Source of the DNA: Sulfuritalea sp.
Lineage (GTDB): Bacteria > Pseudomonadota > Gammaproteobacteria > Burkholderiales > Rhodocyclaceae
Length of the DNA stretch: 46,819 nt
Assembly: GCA_023700805.1 (NCBI GenBank)
Contig: JAMPYF010000034.1
Location: 1 to 46,819, forward strand
Direction: 5' to 3'
The notes beneath the pieces were generated by a model. That model was not told the origin of the DNA, searched no databases, and saw nothing but the letters and a program-made list of their open reading frames with translations. Positions 1-7,604 of this stretch are shown piece after piece. Position numbers and translations under genes: made by a program. The number at the start of each line of letters is the position of its first letter. The stretch's first letter is position 1.

Positions 1-384
1 CACCAGGTCGTCCTTGTCCACCTCGATCAGGCGCAGGCCCTTGGCCGCGAACTGGTTCAGCACGGCCTTGACCAGCGAGCTCTTGCCGGTGCCGCGCGCG
101 CCGGTCAGCAGCACGTTGTTGGCGCTGCGCCTGGCGACGAACTGCCTGGTGTTCTGCGCGATGCGTTGCTTCTGGTCATCGACGCCCTGCAGGTCCTCGA
201 AGCGGATGCGGTGCGGATGCTGGACCGCCTCGAGCCAGCCGCGGCCGGCGCGGGTGCGCCAGCGGTAGGCGCTGGCCGACCAGTCGGTGGCCGGCAGGGG
301 CGGCGGCAGGGCCGCCTCGATGCGATCGAACAGGACATCGAGGCGATTCATCAGTGGTGCGAGGGCGCGGGTCAGGTCGGACAT
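1..384 (-). CDS. DUF815-type AAA+ ATPase, N-terminal 128 residues (cut by window edge)
   Basis: The reverse strand is open from an ATG at 384 to the window edge, so only the N-terminal 128 residues are present. The protein begins MSDLTRALAPLMNRLDVLF and carries a Walker A loop (GARGTGKSS, about residues 95-103), followed by LVKAVLNQFAAKGLRLIEVDK, which is typical of the DUF815 family of single-domain AAA+ ATPases. The biological role of that family is poorly known. The gene diverges from mltA with only about 46 bp between the two starts, so both promoters must lie in that gap or inside the genes. The C-terminal half, including Walker B and sensor motifs, lies outside the window. Confidence 0.8.
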   Translation of the reverse strand, partial: MSDLTRALAPLMNRLDVLFDRIEAALPPPLPATDWSASAYRWRTRAGRGWLEAVQHPHRIRFEDLQGVDDQKQRIAQNTRQFVARRSANNVLLTGARGTGKSSLVKAVLNQFAAKGLRLIEVDKDDLV

Positions 385-430
385 CGGTTAAGCTTGCGGG
401 CTCTTGAAAGCATGGCACTTTAGCAGATTC

Positions 431-1645
431 ATGTTTCGCTTCTTTCCCGCCCTGATCGTCCTGCTGGCCCTCGCCGGCTGTGCGCCAAGCCCGGTCAAAC
501 CCGAGCCGCGCGCCGAAGCCTGTCCGCTGCCGGCCGCCTGTCCGGTGTGCCCGGTCGCGGAGCCGCCCAAGCCGGCCGAAAAACCGCTGCAGCCGGCCGA
601 CTGGGGCGATCTGCCGGGCTGGGGCGAGGACGATCCCGGCGCCGCCTTCGCCGCCCTGGTCGCCAGTTGCCGCAGCCTCGAACGCCAGGAGCAATGGAAG
701 CCTGTCTGCGCTTCGGCGCGGGAGCTGAGCGACAAATCCACGCCGGCGCTGCGCGCCTGGTTCGAGGCGAAATTCCGCCCCTGGGCGCTGGTGAACCCGG
801 ACGGCACGCGCACTGGCCTGATCACCGGTTATTACGAACCCATCCTCAAGGGCAGCCGCCGGCAAGCGCGCGGCTACGCGCATCCGGTATTCGGCCCGCC
901 CGAGGACATGATCGTCGTCGAGCTGGCCGAGCTCTACCCCGAGCTCAAGCACCTGCGCCTGCGCGGACGCCTCGAAGGACGCAAGCTGATTCCGTATTAC
1001 TCCCGCAGCGAATGGACACCGCAGGAGAGCAAGCGCTCACCCGAGGCGCTGCTGTGGATAGACGATGCGATCGATTTGTTCTTCATGCAGATCCAAGGCT
1101 CGGGCCAGGTGCAACTCACCGACGGCAGCCGCGTGCGCCTGAACTACGCCGACCAGAACGGCCATCCCTACCGTTCGATCGGCCGCTGGCTGATCGAACG
1201 CGGTGAAATCAAGGCCGAGCAGGCTTCGATGCAGGGCATCAAGGCCTGGGCCAGGGCCAACCCCGCGCGTCTGGCGGAACTGCTCAATGCCAACCCGAGC
1301 CTGGTGTTCTTCCGCGAACTGCCGGTCGAGGGCAGTGGGCCGCAGGGCGCCATGGGCCTGGCGCTGACGCCGGAACGCTCGCTCGCCGTCGATCCGCGCC
1401 ATGTGCCGCTGGGCGCACCGATATGGCTGGCCACCACGATGCCATATAGCGAGCAAGCGCTCAACCGCCTGATGCTGGGGCAGGATACCGGCGGCGCCAT
1501 ACGCGGCGTGGTGCGCGCCGATTTCTATTGGGGCAGCGGCGCCGAGGCCGGCAACCAGGCCGGGAAAATGCGCCAGCAGGGACGCATGTGGGTGCTGATG
1601 CCGCGCGCCTATCAGCCTGCGGACGGGGCCAATGCACCAAAATAG
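431..1645 (+). CDS. mltA: Membrane-bound lytic murein transglycosylase A (MltA)
   Basis: MltA cleaves the glycan strands of peptidoglycan, leaving 1,6-anhydromuramic acid ends, and acts as a lipoprotein on the periplasmic face of the outer membrane. From the ATG at 431 the N terminus is a lipoprotein signal (MFRFFPALIVLLALAGC), with the lipidated Cys at residue 17. A Pro/Ala/Cys-rich linker follows, then the MltA domain (ITGYYEP motif) and the C-terminal 3D domain with conserved [12 protein letters not shown] QDTGGAI (D about 352) and VRADFYWG (D about 364). An in-frame ATG at 404 adds nine residues. Neither start has a strong Shine-Dalgarno, and 431 was chosen because it gives a conventional signal peptide. 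The length of 404 residues is normal. Confidence 0.93.
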   Translation: MFRFFPALIVLLALAGCAPSPVKPEPRAEACPLPAACPVCPVAEPPKPAEKPLQPADWGDLPGWGEDDPGAAFAALVASCRSLERQEQWKPVCASARELSDKSTPALRAWFEAKFRPWALVNPDGTRTGLITGYYEPILKGSRRQARGYAHPVFGPPEDMIVVELAELYPELKHLRLRGRLEGRKLIPYYSRSEWTPQESKRSPEALLWIDDAIDLFFMQIQGSGQVQLTDGSRVRLNYADQNGHPYRSIGRWLIERGEIKAEQASMQGIKAWARANPARLAELLNANPSLVFFRELPVEGSGPQGAMGLALTPERSLAVDPRHVPLGAPIWLATTMPYSEQALNRLMLGQDTGGAIRGVVRADFYWGSGAEAGNQAGKMRQQGRMWVLMPRAYQPADGANAPK

Positions 1646-1658
1646 ACGCCGACCGATA

Positions 1659-1686
1659 GTTGCCGTGGCGCCAGCGGCAACTCTCA
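1659..1686 (-). repeat. Dispersed GTTGGCG repeat, copy 1 (downstream of mltA)
   Basis: Read on the minus strand this is GAGAGTTGCCGCTGGCGCC followed by ACGGCAAC. It matches the family consensus (core GTTGGCGYTGGCG, then GCACGGC) with two G/C swaps. It lies 14 bp after the mltA stop codon. Confidence 0.6.
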
Positions 1687-1713
1687 CCATTGCGGTGCAG
1701 AGGCCTGGCGATC

Positions 1714-1730
1714 CGCACCGCAACGGTGCG
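1714..1730. promoter_or_regulatory. NtrC-type binding site upstream of amtB
   Basis: The sequence is CGCACCGCAACGGTGCG, a perfect dyad matching the NtrC core GCACC-N5-GGTGC. A further GGTGC half-site lies at 1694-1698, and the two together form a 9-bp inverted repeat (1690-1698 with 1715-1723). The dyad centre is about 87 bp before the expected sigma-54 start site, a usual enhancer distance. NtrC regulation is inferred from this motif. Confidence 0.72.
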
Positions 1731-1782
1731 TTCTGCGCCGGATGAATTGTCCAACACTTTGATTCATCGGTAATTCACTGCC

Positions 1783-1798
1783 GGGAATGTTCATTGCT
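1783..1798 (+). promoter_or_regulatory. Sigma-54 promoter of amtB
   Basis: GG at 1784-1785 and GC at 1796-1797 are separated by exactly 10 bases, and the string GGAATG-TTCA-TTGCT fits the -24/-12 consensus GGCACG-N4-TTGCW at the key positions. Transcription would start near 1809, giving a leader of about 33 nt before the amtB ATG at 1842. The nearby NtrC-like dyad supports the call. Confidence 0.7.
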
Positions 1799-1841
1799 TT
1801 GATGCTCCCCATTCGTGCCTTTGGCCTCTGGGAGCCCCGCA

Positions 1842-3047
1842 ATGGAGAATTTGAAGACATCCGCCGACGTGCTGTTCATACTGCTCGGCGCCATCATGAT
1901 CCTGGCCATGCATGCCGGCTTTGCCTTTCTGGAACTGGGCACGGTGCGCAGGAAAAACCAGATCAATGCGCTGGTGAAGATCCTGGTCGATTTTTCCGTA
2001 TCGACCCTGGCCTATTTCTTCATCGGCTACAGCATCGCCTATGGCGTCAATTTCTTTGCCGGCGCCGAGACCCTGGCGCAGAAGAGCGGCTTCGAGCTGA
2101 CCAAGTTCTTCTTCCTGCTGACCTTCGCCGCGGCGATCCCGGCCATCGTCTCCGGCGGCATCGCCGAACGCGCCCGCTTCAACCCGCAACTGGTGGCCAC
2201 CTTCATGCTGGTCGGCTTTGTGTACCCCTTCTTCGAAGGCATCGCCTGGAACCAGGCCTACGGCATCCAGGCCTGGCTCAAGGCCAGCTTCGGCGCGGAA
2301 TTCCACGACTTCGCCGGCTCGGTGGTGGTGCACGCGGTCGGCGGCTGGATCGGGCTCGCCGCCGTGCTGCTGCTCGGCGCGCGCACCGGCCGCTACCACA
2401 AGGACGGCCGCATCGCCGGCGCGCACCCGCCGTCCAGCATTCCCTTCCTCGCCCTCGGCGCCTGGATCCTGACCGTCGGCTGGTTCGGCTTCAACGTCAT
2501 GAGCGCGCAGACGCTGGACAAGGTTTCCGGCCTGGTCGCGATGAACTCGCTGATGGCCATGGTCGGCGGCACGCTGGCCGCGACGATCGCCGGCAGGAAC
2601 GACCCCGGCTTCGTGCATAACGGCCCGCTGGCCGGCCTGGTCGCCATCTGCGCCGGTTCCGACCTGATGCACCCGCTCGGCGCGCTGGTCACTGGCGCCA
2701 TGGCGGGCGGCCTCTTTGTCTGGATGTTCACCCTGACGCAGAACCGCTGGAAGATCGACGACGTGCTCGGCGTCTGGCCGCTGCACGGCCTGTGCGGCGC
2801 CCTGGGCGGCGTCGCCGCCGGCATCTTCGGCACCCAGGCCCTGGGCGGATTGGGCGGCGTCAGTTTCATGTCGCAACTGATCGGCACCTGCCTCGGCGTG
2901 GCCATCGCCTTCAGCGGCGGCTTCATCGTCTATGGCGCGCTGAAGAAGCTCGTCGGCATCCGCCTCGACGCCGAGGAGGAATTCAACGGCGCCGACCTGA
3001 CCATACACAAGATCTCATCCAGCGCGGAACGGGAGACGCTCTGGTAG
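1842..3047 (+). CDS. amtB: Ammonium transporter, Amt/MEP family
   Basis: This is an inner-membrane trimeric channel for ammonium/ammonia. The 401-residue protein has about eleven hydrophobic segments and the family signature HAGFAFLELGTVRRKN near the N terminus. Histidines in VVVHAVGGWIG and in DLMHPLGALVTG match the twin-His pore pair. The start at 1842 is preceded by GGGAG six bases upstream; an in-frame upstream start at 1815 has no such site. An NtrC dyad and a sigma-54 promoter precede it, so expression is expected under nitrogen limitation. It ends in a strong hairpin terminator, which makes it a single-gene unit. No glnK gene is adjacent, unlike the common glnK-amtB arrangement; the PII partner must be encoded elsewhere. 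Confidence 0.93.
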   Translation: MENLKTSADVLFILLGAIMILAMHAGFAFLELGTVRRKNQINALVKILVDFSVSTLAYFFIGYSIAYGVNFFAGAETLAQKSGFELTKFFFLLTFAAAIPAIVSGGIAERARFNPQLVATFMLVGFVYPFFEGIAWNQAYGIQAWLKASFGAEFHDFAGSVVVHAVGGWIGLAAVLLLGARTGRYHKDGRIAGAHPPSSIPFLALGAWILTVGWFGFNVMSAQTLDKVSGLVAMNSLMAMVGGTLAATIAGRNDPGFVHNGPLAGLVAICAGSDLMHPLGALVTGAMAGGLFVWMFTLTQNRWKIDDVLGVWPLHGLCGALGGVAAGIFGTQALGGLGGVSFMSQLIGTCLGVAIAFSGGFIVYGALKKLVGIRLDAEEEFNGADLTIHKISSSAERETLW

Positions 3048-3077
3048 TTTCGAGCGTATTGCAGACATCCTGAAACG

Positions 3078-3108
3078 AACCAGCCCGCCCCTGCCGGGCT
3101 GGTTTTTT
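3078..3108 (+). terminator. Rho-independent terminator after amtB
   Basis: AACCAGCCCG (3078-3087) pairs perfectly with CGGGCTGGTT (3095-3104) across a 7-nt loop, and six T residues end the element (3103-3108). It lies 31 bp after the amtB stop codon. Confidence 0.92.
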
Positions 3109-3168
3109 GGGCGTCCGTCCGGCGCCGGAGAGGGAAAACCTTTCACCGCGCCGCCGTGCTTCGCTTGA

Positions 3169-3227
3169 AACATATATTTTTTATGTTGCTTTTAGTCCGG
3201 CGATCGCATAACATGCATTTTCTGCAT
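3169..3227. promoter_or_regulatory. AT-rich region with two small dyads upstream of ccoG
   Basis: This is an AT-rich patch in a GC-rich context, holding AACATA/TATGTT (3169-3174 with 3182-3187) and ATGCA/TGCAT (3213-3217 with 3223-3227), followed by a TATAAA box at 3232-3237. It probably contains the ccoG promoter. No canonical FNR box (TTGAT-N4-ATCAA) was found, so the regulator is unknown. Confidence 0.35.
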
Positions 3228-3314
3228 AGCTTATAAATTCGCCTTCAACATCGCGCCCCGACCGGCAGCAGCCCGCCCGGCTCCCAGGTGCGCCACCGCC
3301 CATCCCGCCCGATC

Positions 3315-4721
3315 ATGTCCCTGCCCCGCCCCGCCCGGCGCGTCATCGAAATCAAGCCGGTCATCGACCCGGATGCCAAGGTCTACCCACGCTCGATACA
3401 GGGCGTGTTCCAGCGCTGGCGCTGGGGTTTCGTCTGGCTCACGCAACTGGTTTTCTACGGCCTGTGCTGGCTGCCGTGGAACGGCCGGCAGGCCATACTG
3501 TTCGACCTCGAAGCGCGCCGCGCCTATCTGTTCGACCTCGTGCTGTGGCCGCAGGACGCCATCTACCTGGCGCTGCTGCTGATTCTCTGCGCGCTCGCGC
3601 TGTTCCTGTTCACCACCGTCGCCGGACGCCTCTGGTGCGGCTACAGCTGCCCGCAGACGGTCTATACGGAATTGTTCCTGTGGATCGAGAAACTCGTCGA
3701 AGGCGACCGGCCGCGGCGCATCAAACTCGATGCCGCGCCCTGGTCGCCGCGCAAGCTGCGCATCAAGGCCACCAAGCATGCGCTCTGGCTGCTGGTCGGG
3801 CTATGGACCGGCATCAGCTTCGTCGGCTATTTCACGCCTATCCGCGAACTGACGCATAACCTCGCGACGCTTTCGCTGGGCCCCTGGGAAAGCTTCTGGG
3901 TGTTGTTCTACGGCTTCGCGACCTACGGCAACGCCGGCTTCCTGCGCGAACAGATGTGCATCTACATCTGCCCCTACGCCCAGTTCCAGTTCGTCATGTT
4001 CGACCGCGACACCCTGCTGATCGCCTACGACAAGGAGCGCGGCGAGCCGCGCGGCAGCCGCGCCAAGGAAGTCGACGCCAAGGCCGCCGGCCTCGGCGAC
4101 TGCATCGACTGCAGCATCTGCGTGCAGGTCTGCCCGACCGGCATCGACATCCGCAACGGCCTCCAGCTCGAATGCATAGGCTGCGCGGCCTGCATCGACG
4201 CCTGCGACCAGGTGATGGACAAGATGAACTACCCGCGCGGCCTGATCCGCTACGCAACCGAAAACGCGGTGCAAGAGCGCCTGCCGCGCCGCGACATCAT
4301 CCGCCGCGCACTGCGCCCGCGCGTGCTGACCTATCTGCTGATCTTCCTCACCGCCACCTCGGCCACGGCCTGGTCCTTGCTGACGCGGCCGCCGCTCAAG
4401 GTCGACATCATCCGCGACCGGACCACGTTGTCGCGCGAGGCGGCCGACGGCAGCATAGAGAACGTGTTCCGCCTGCGCGTGATCAACGCCAGCGAGCAGG
4501 CGCACAGCTACACGGTGCGCGCCGACGGCCTGCCCACGCTGAGTTTTGCGCAGCCCGCGCAGATCAGCGTCGGCCCCGCCGCCACCGGCGACGCAACGCT
4601 GATCCTCAAGGTCGATCCGGGCGCGGTGCGCATGGGCACGCACCCGATCCGCCTGACCGTCACGGACGCCACCGACCCCGGCGTTTCGAGAACCGAAGCG
4701 ACGAAGTTCTTCGTGCCATAG
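3315..4721 (+). CDS. ccoG: Cytochrome c oxidase accessory protein CcoG (FixG/RdxA family)
   Basis: CcoG is a membrane-bound polyferredoxin needed for copper handling during assembly of cbb3-type cytochrome c oxidase. The 468-residue protein has an N-terminal membrane part with CGYSCPQTVY and CIYICPYAQFQ. Two 4Fe-4S ferredoxin motifs follow (CIDCSICVQVCP and CIGCAACIDACD), then another membrane helix and a C-terminal periplasmic immunoglobulin-like domain. The start at 3315 (MSLPRPARRVIEIKPV) was chosen over an in-frame start at 3288 because family members begin close to this point. The ccoNOPQ and ccoI genes are not in the window. The TAG stop codon overlaps the first bases of a dispersed repeat that marks the left edge of the defence island. 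Confidence 0.92.
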   Translation: MSLPRPARRVIEIKPVIDPDAKVYPRSIQGVFQRWRWGFVWLTQLVFYGLCWLPWNGRQAILFDLEARRAYLFDLVLWPQDAIYLALLLILCALALFLFTTVAGRLWCGYSCPQTVYTELFLWIEKLVEGDRPRRIKLDAAPWSPRKLRIKATKHALWLLVGLWTGISFVGYFTPIRELTHNLATLSLGPWESFWVLFYGFATYGNAGFLREQMCIYICPYAQFQFVMFDRDTLLIAYDKERGEPRGSRAKEVDAKAAGLGDCIDCSICVQVCPTGIDIRNGLQLECIGCAACIDACDQVMDKMNYPRGLIRYATENAVQERLPRRDIIRRALRPRVLTYLLIFLTATSATAWSLLTRPPLKVDIIRDRTTLSREAADGSIENVFRLRVINASEQAHSYTVRADGLPTLSFAQPAQISVGPAATGDATLILKVDPGAVRMGTHPIRLTVTDATDPGVSRTEATKFFVP

Positions 4722-4743
4722 TTGGCGTTGGCGGCACGGCGGC
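4720..4743 (+). repeat. Dispersed GTTGGCG repeat, copy 2 (left flank of defence island)
   Basis: AGTTGGCGTTGGCG followed by GCACGGCGGC. It begins inside the ccoG stop codon and is identical over 24 bases to the copy at 16259-16282, immediately downstream of hsdM. A small hairpin-like stretch (GGGCTTTCCCGAAAGC) follows. Confidence 0.85.
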
Positions 4744-4826
4744 CGGGCTTTCCCGAAAGCTTCCGCCGCTGCAATGCGCGCGATCTGTGCGATGATTCAC
4801 CCCATAGTCAAACGGCATCGGGGCGC

Positions 4827-7604
4827 ATGGCACAGCCGGAACAACAAGCACGGGAGGAAATCGACCGCCTGCTGAAGGCCGCCGGCTGGCGCGTGTGCGA
4901 CCTCGCCGAGGCAAACATCCATGCGGCGCGCGGGATTGCGATTCGCGAGTTCCCCCTCGAATCCGGCTTCGGCTTCGCCGACTACCTGCTCTACGTCGAC
5001 GGCAAGGCCGCCGGCGTGATCGAAGCCAAGAAGCAGGGCGCCACGCTCTCCGGCGTCGAGTTCCAGTCGAGCCGCTACGCGCAGGGCCTGCCCGCCAGCC
5101 TGCCGGCATGGCGCCGGCCGCTGCCCTTCCTCTACGAATCGACGGGCATCGAAACCCACTTCACCAACGGGCTCGATCCCGAGCCGCGCGCGCGGCCCGT
5201 GTTCGCCTTCCACTCGCCCGAGATGCTGGGCGAGTGGCTGCGTTTTCTCCGCGATGCCCCGCCGACGGCCACGAATTTCGCCGCGCATTTGGCAAATGAG
5301 CCAGCACCAACTTTCCTCGCCCGCATGCGGCAAATGCCCGTGCTGATCGAAGACGGCCTCTGGCCGGCGCAGGTCACGGCGGTCAAGAACCTCGAAGCCA
5401 GCCTCGCCGCCAACAAGCCGCGCGCGCTGATCCAGATGGCCACCGGCAGCGGCAAGACCTTCACCTCGATCAGCTTCATTTACCGCCTGATCAAGTTCGC
5501 CGGCGCGCGGCGCGTGCTGTTCCTGGTCGATCGCGGCAACCTCGGGCGCCAGACCAAGAAGGAATTCGACCAGTACCTTTCGCCCTACAACAACTTCAAG
5601 TTCGGCGAGGAATACATCGTCCAGCACCTGACCAGCAACAATCTCGACAAGAGCGCCCGCGTCGTCATCTGCACCATCCAGCGCATGTACTCGATGCTCA
5701 AGGGCCGCGAGCTGCCCGAGGAGGAAGACGAGCATTCCGCCGAGGGCGTCGAATCGCTGTTCGCCGACGCCCCGCCCATCGAATACAACCCGGCGATCCC
5801 GATCGAGAGTTTCGACATCGTCGTCACCGACGAAGCCCACCGCTCGATCTACAAACTGTGGCGCCAGGTGCTCGACTACTTCGACGCCTACCTGATCGGC
5901 CTCACCGCCACGCCCAACAAGCAGACCTTCGGCTTCTTCAACCAGAACCTGGTCATGGAATACGGCCACGAGCAGGCCGTCGCCGACGGCGTCAATGTCA
6001 ATTACGACGTCTATCGCATCCGCACCGAAGTCACCGAAGCCGGCAGCAAGGTCGAGGCCGGCTACTGGGTGCAGGTGATGGAGCGCGACACGCGCCGCCG
6101 CAGCGACTGGCAGCTCGACGAGGATTTCGATTACGACCCCGCCGAACTGGACTGCAGCGTGCAGACGCCCGACCAGATCCGCACCGTGGTGCAGACCTTC
6201 CGCGACCGCTGGCAGGCCGAGATGTTCCCGAGCCGCACGGAACTGCCCAAGACCCTGGTCTTCGCCAAGGACGACAACCACGCCGAAGCCATCGTCCAGA
6301 TCATCCGCGAGGAATTCGGCCGCGGCAACGAGTTCGCGCAGAAGATCACCTACCGCAGCACCGGCGACAGCCCGGAAAACCTGATCCGCGCCTTTCGCAG
6401 CAGCTACTACCCGCGCATCGCCGTCACCGTGGACATGGTCGCCACCGGCACCGACATCAAGCCGGTCGAGATCGTCGTCTTCCTGCGCTCAGTCAAGAGC
6501 CGCAGCTTCTTCGAGCAGATGAAGGGCAGGGGCGTGCGCATCATCGAGCGCGCCGACCTGCGCGCCGTCAATCCCGGCGAGCACGTGGTCAAGGATCATT
6601 TCGTCATCGTCGACGCCGTCGGCGTCTGCGAGCGCGACAAGACCGACAGCCGGCCCATGGACACCAAGAAGGCCGTGCCCTTCGACAAGCTGCTGCAGGC
6701 CGTGGCGCTGGGCAATGTCGAACCCGAAGTGCTCTCGTCCGTCGCCGCAAGACTGGCGCGGCTGGAGCGTGACCTCAAAGACGCCGACAAAGCAAAAGTC
6801 ATCGAAGCCAGCGGCGGCCACGATCTCAAGAGCCTTGCCCGCAACATCGTCAACGCACTGCGCGCCGATCTCCCTCCCCTTCAAGGGGAGGGCCGGGGTG
6901 GGGATGGGGCCTCAACCGCGCTCCAGCAAGCCGTGAAGCCGTTGGCCGATCCGGCGCTGCGCAACCTCCTCCTGAAACTCCGCCAGCAAGCCGACCAGAT
7001 CATCGACATCGTCACGCGAGACGAACTCATTGAGGCCGGCTTCTCCGCTGCTGCCACCGAGCGCGCGAAGAGTCTGGTGCAGACCTTCGAAGCCTTCATC
7101 GCCCAACACCGCGACGAAATCACCGCCCTGCAAATCCTCTACAACCGCCCGGCCAGGTCGCCGCTCAAGTTCGACGACATCAAGGCCTTGGCCGATACCC
7201 TGCACGCGCCGCCGCACCTGTTCGACGAATCGGCGCTGTGGCAGGCCTACGCGGCGCTGGACAAGAGCAAGGTGAAAGGTAGCAGCACTCGGCGTATCCT
7301 CACCGACCTCGTCAGCCTGGTGCGCTTCGCCATGCACCAGGAAAACGAACTCGTGCCCTATCCCGAACGCGTCGCCGCCAACTTCAAGGCCTGGCTGGCG
7401 CAGCAGGGCAAGACCTTCACCCCCGAACAGGAACACTGGCTGGAAATGATCCGCGACCACATCGCCGCCAACCTCGGCATCCAAATCGACGACTTCGAAT
7501 ACGCCCCCTTCAACACCGAAGGCGGGCTGGGGCGCGTGCATCAGCTCTTCGGCGAACAACTGCCGAAGGTGATTGAGGAACTGAATCGGGAGTTGGTGGC
7601 GTGA
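4827..7604 (+). CDS. hsdR: Type I restriction enzyme, R (motor/nuclease) subunit
   Basis: HsdR cleaves unmodified foreign DNA after ATP-driven translocation, in complex with HsdM and HsdS. The 925-residue protein has an N-terminal PD-(D/E)xK nuclease domain (D52, then E66-A-K68 in GVIEAKKQG). A superfamily 2 helicase core follows, with Walker A MATGSGKT (about 204-211) and DEAH (335-338). The C-terminal domain is of the EcoEI type, which suggests a type IB-like enzyme. The ATG at 4827 (MAQPEQQAREE) was preferred to an in-frame upstream start near 4722, which would overlap the repeat. About residues 682-695 (PPLQGEGRGGDG) are encoded by a palindromic repeat absent from typical homologues. It overlaps hsdS by 4 bp (GTGA). 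Confidence 0.93.
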   Translation: MAQPEQQAREEIDRLLKAAGWRVCDLAEANIHAARGIAIREFPLESGFGFADYLLYVDGKAAGVIEAKKQGATLSGVEFQSSRYAQGLPASLPAWRRPLPFLYESTGIETHFTNGLDPEPRARPVFAFHSPEMLGEWLRFLRDAPPTATNFAAHLANEPAPTFLARMRQMPVLIEDGLWPAQVTAVKNLEASLAANKPRALIQMATGSGKTFTSISFIYRLIKFAGARRVLFLVDRGNLGRQTKKEFDQYLSPYNNFKFGEEYIVQHLTSNNLDKSARVVICTIQRMYSMLKGRELPEEEDEHSAEGVESLFADAPPIEYNPAIPIESFDIVVTDEAHRSIYKLWRQVLDYFDAYLIGLTATPNKQTFGFFNQNLVMEYGHEQAVADGVNVNYDVYRIRTEVTEAGSKVEAGYWVQVMERDTRRRSDWQLDEDFDYDPAELDCSVQTPDQIRTVVQTFRDRWQAEMFPSRTELPKTLVFAKDDNHAEAIVQIIREEFGRGNEFAQKITYRSTGDSPENLIRAFRSSYYPRIAVTVDMVATGTDIKPVEIVVFLRSVKSRSFFEQMKGRGVRIIERADLRAVNPGEHVVKDHFVIVDAVGVCERDKTDSRPMDTKKAVPFDKLLQAVALGNVEPEVLSSVAARLARLERDLKDADKAKVIEASGGHDLKSLARNIVNALRADLPPLQGEGRGGDGASTALQQAVKPLADPALRNLLLKLRQQADQIIDIVTRDELIEAGFSAAATERAKSLVQTFEAFIAQHRDEITALQILYNRPARSPLKFDDIKALADTLHAPPHLFDESALWQAYAALDKSKVKGSSTRRILTDLVSLVRFAMHQENELVPYPERVAANFKAWLAQQGKTFTPEQEHWLEMIRDHIAANLGIQIDDFEYAPFNTEGGLGRVHQLFGEQLPKVIEELNRELVA
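6870..6909. repeat. Palindromic repeat read in frame inside hsdR
   Basis: CCCTCCCCTT (6872-6881) and AAGGGGAGGG (6883-6892) are perfect inverted arms around a single C. They are followed by GCCGGGGTGGGGATGGGG. This resembles widespread proteobacterial extragenic palindromes. Here it keeps the hsdR frame and encodes a Gly/Pro-rich linker between the helicase core and the C-terminal domain. Confidence 0.85.

Noticed and set aside
4797..6281. A 494-residue open frame antisense to hsdR
   Set aside because: It lies fully opposite the conserved nuclease and helicase motifs of hsdR and looks like low-complexity mirror sequence.
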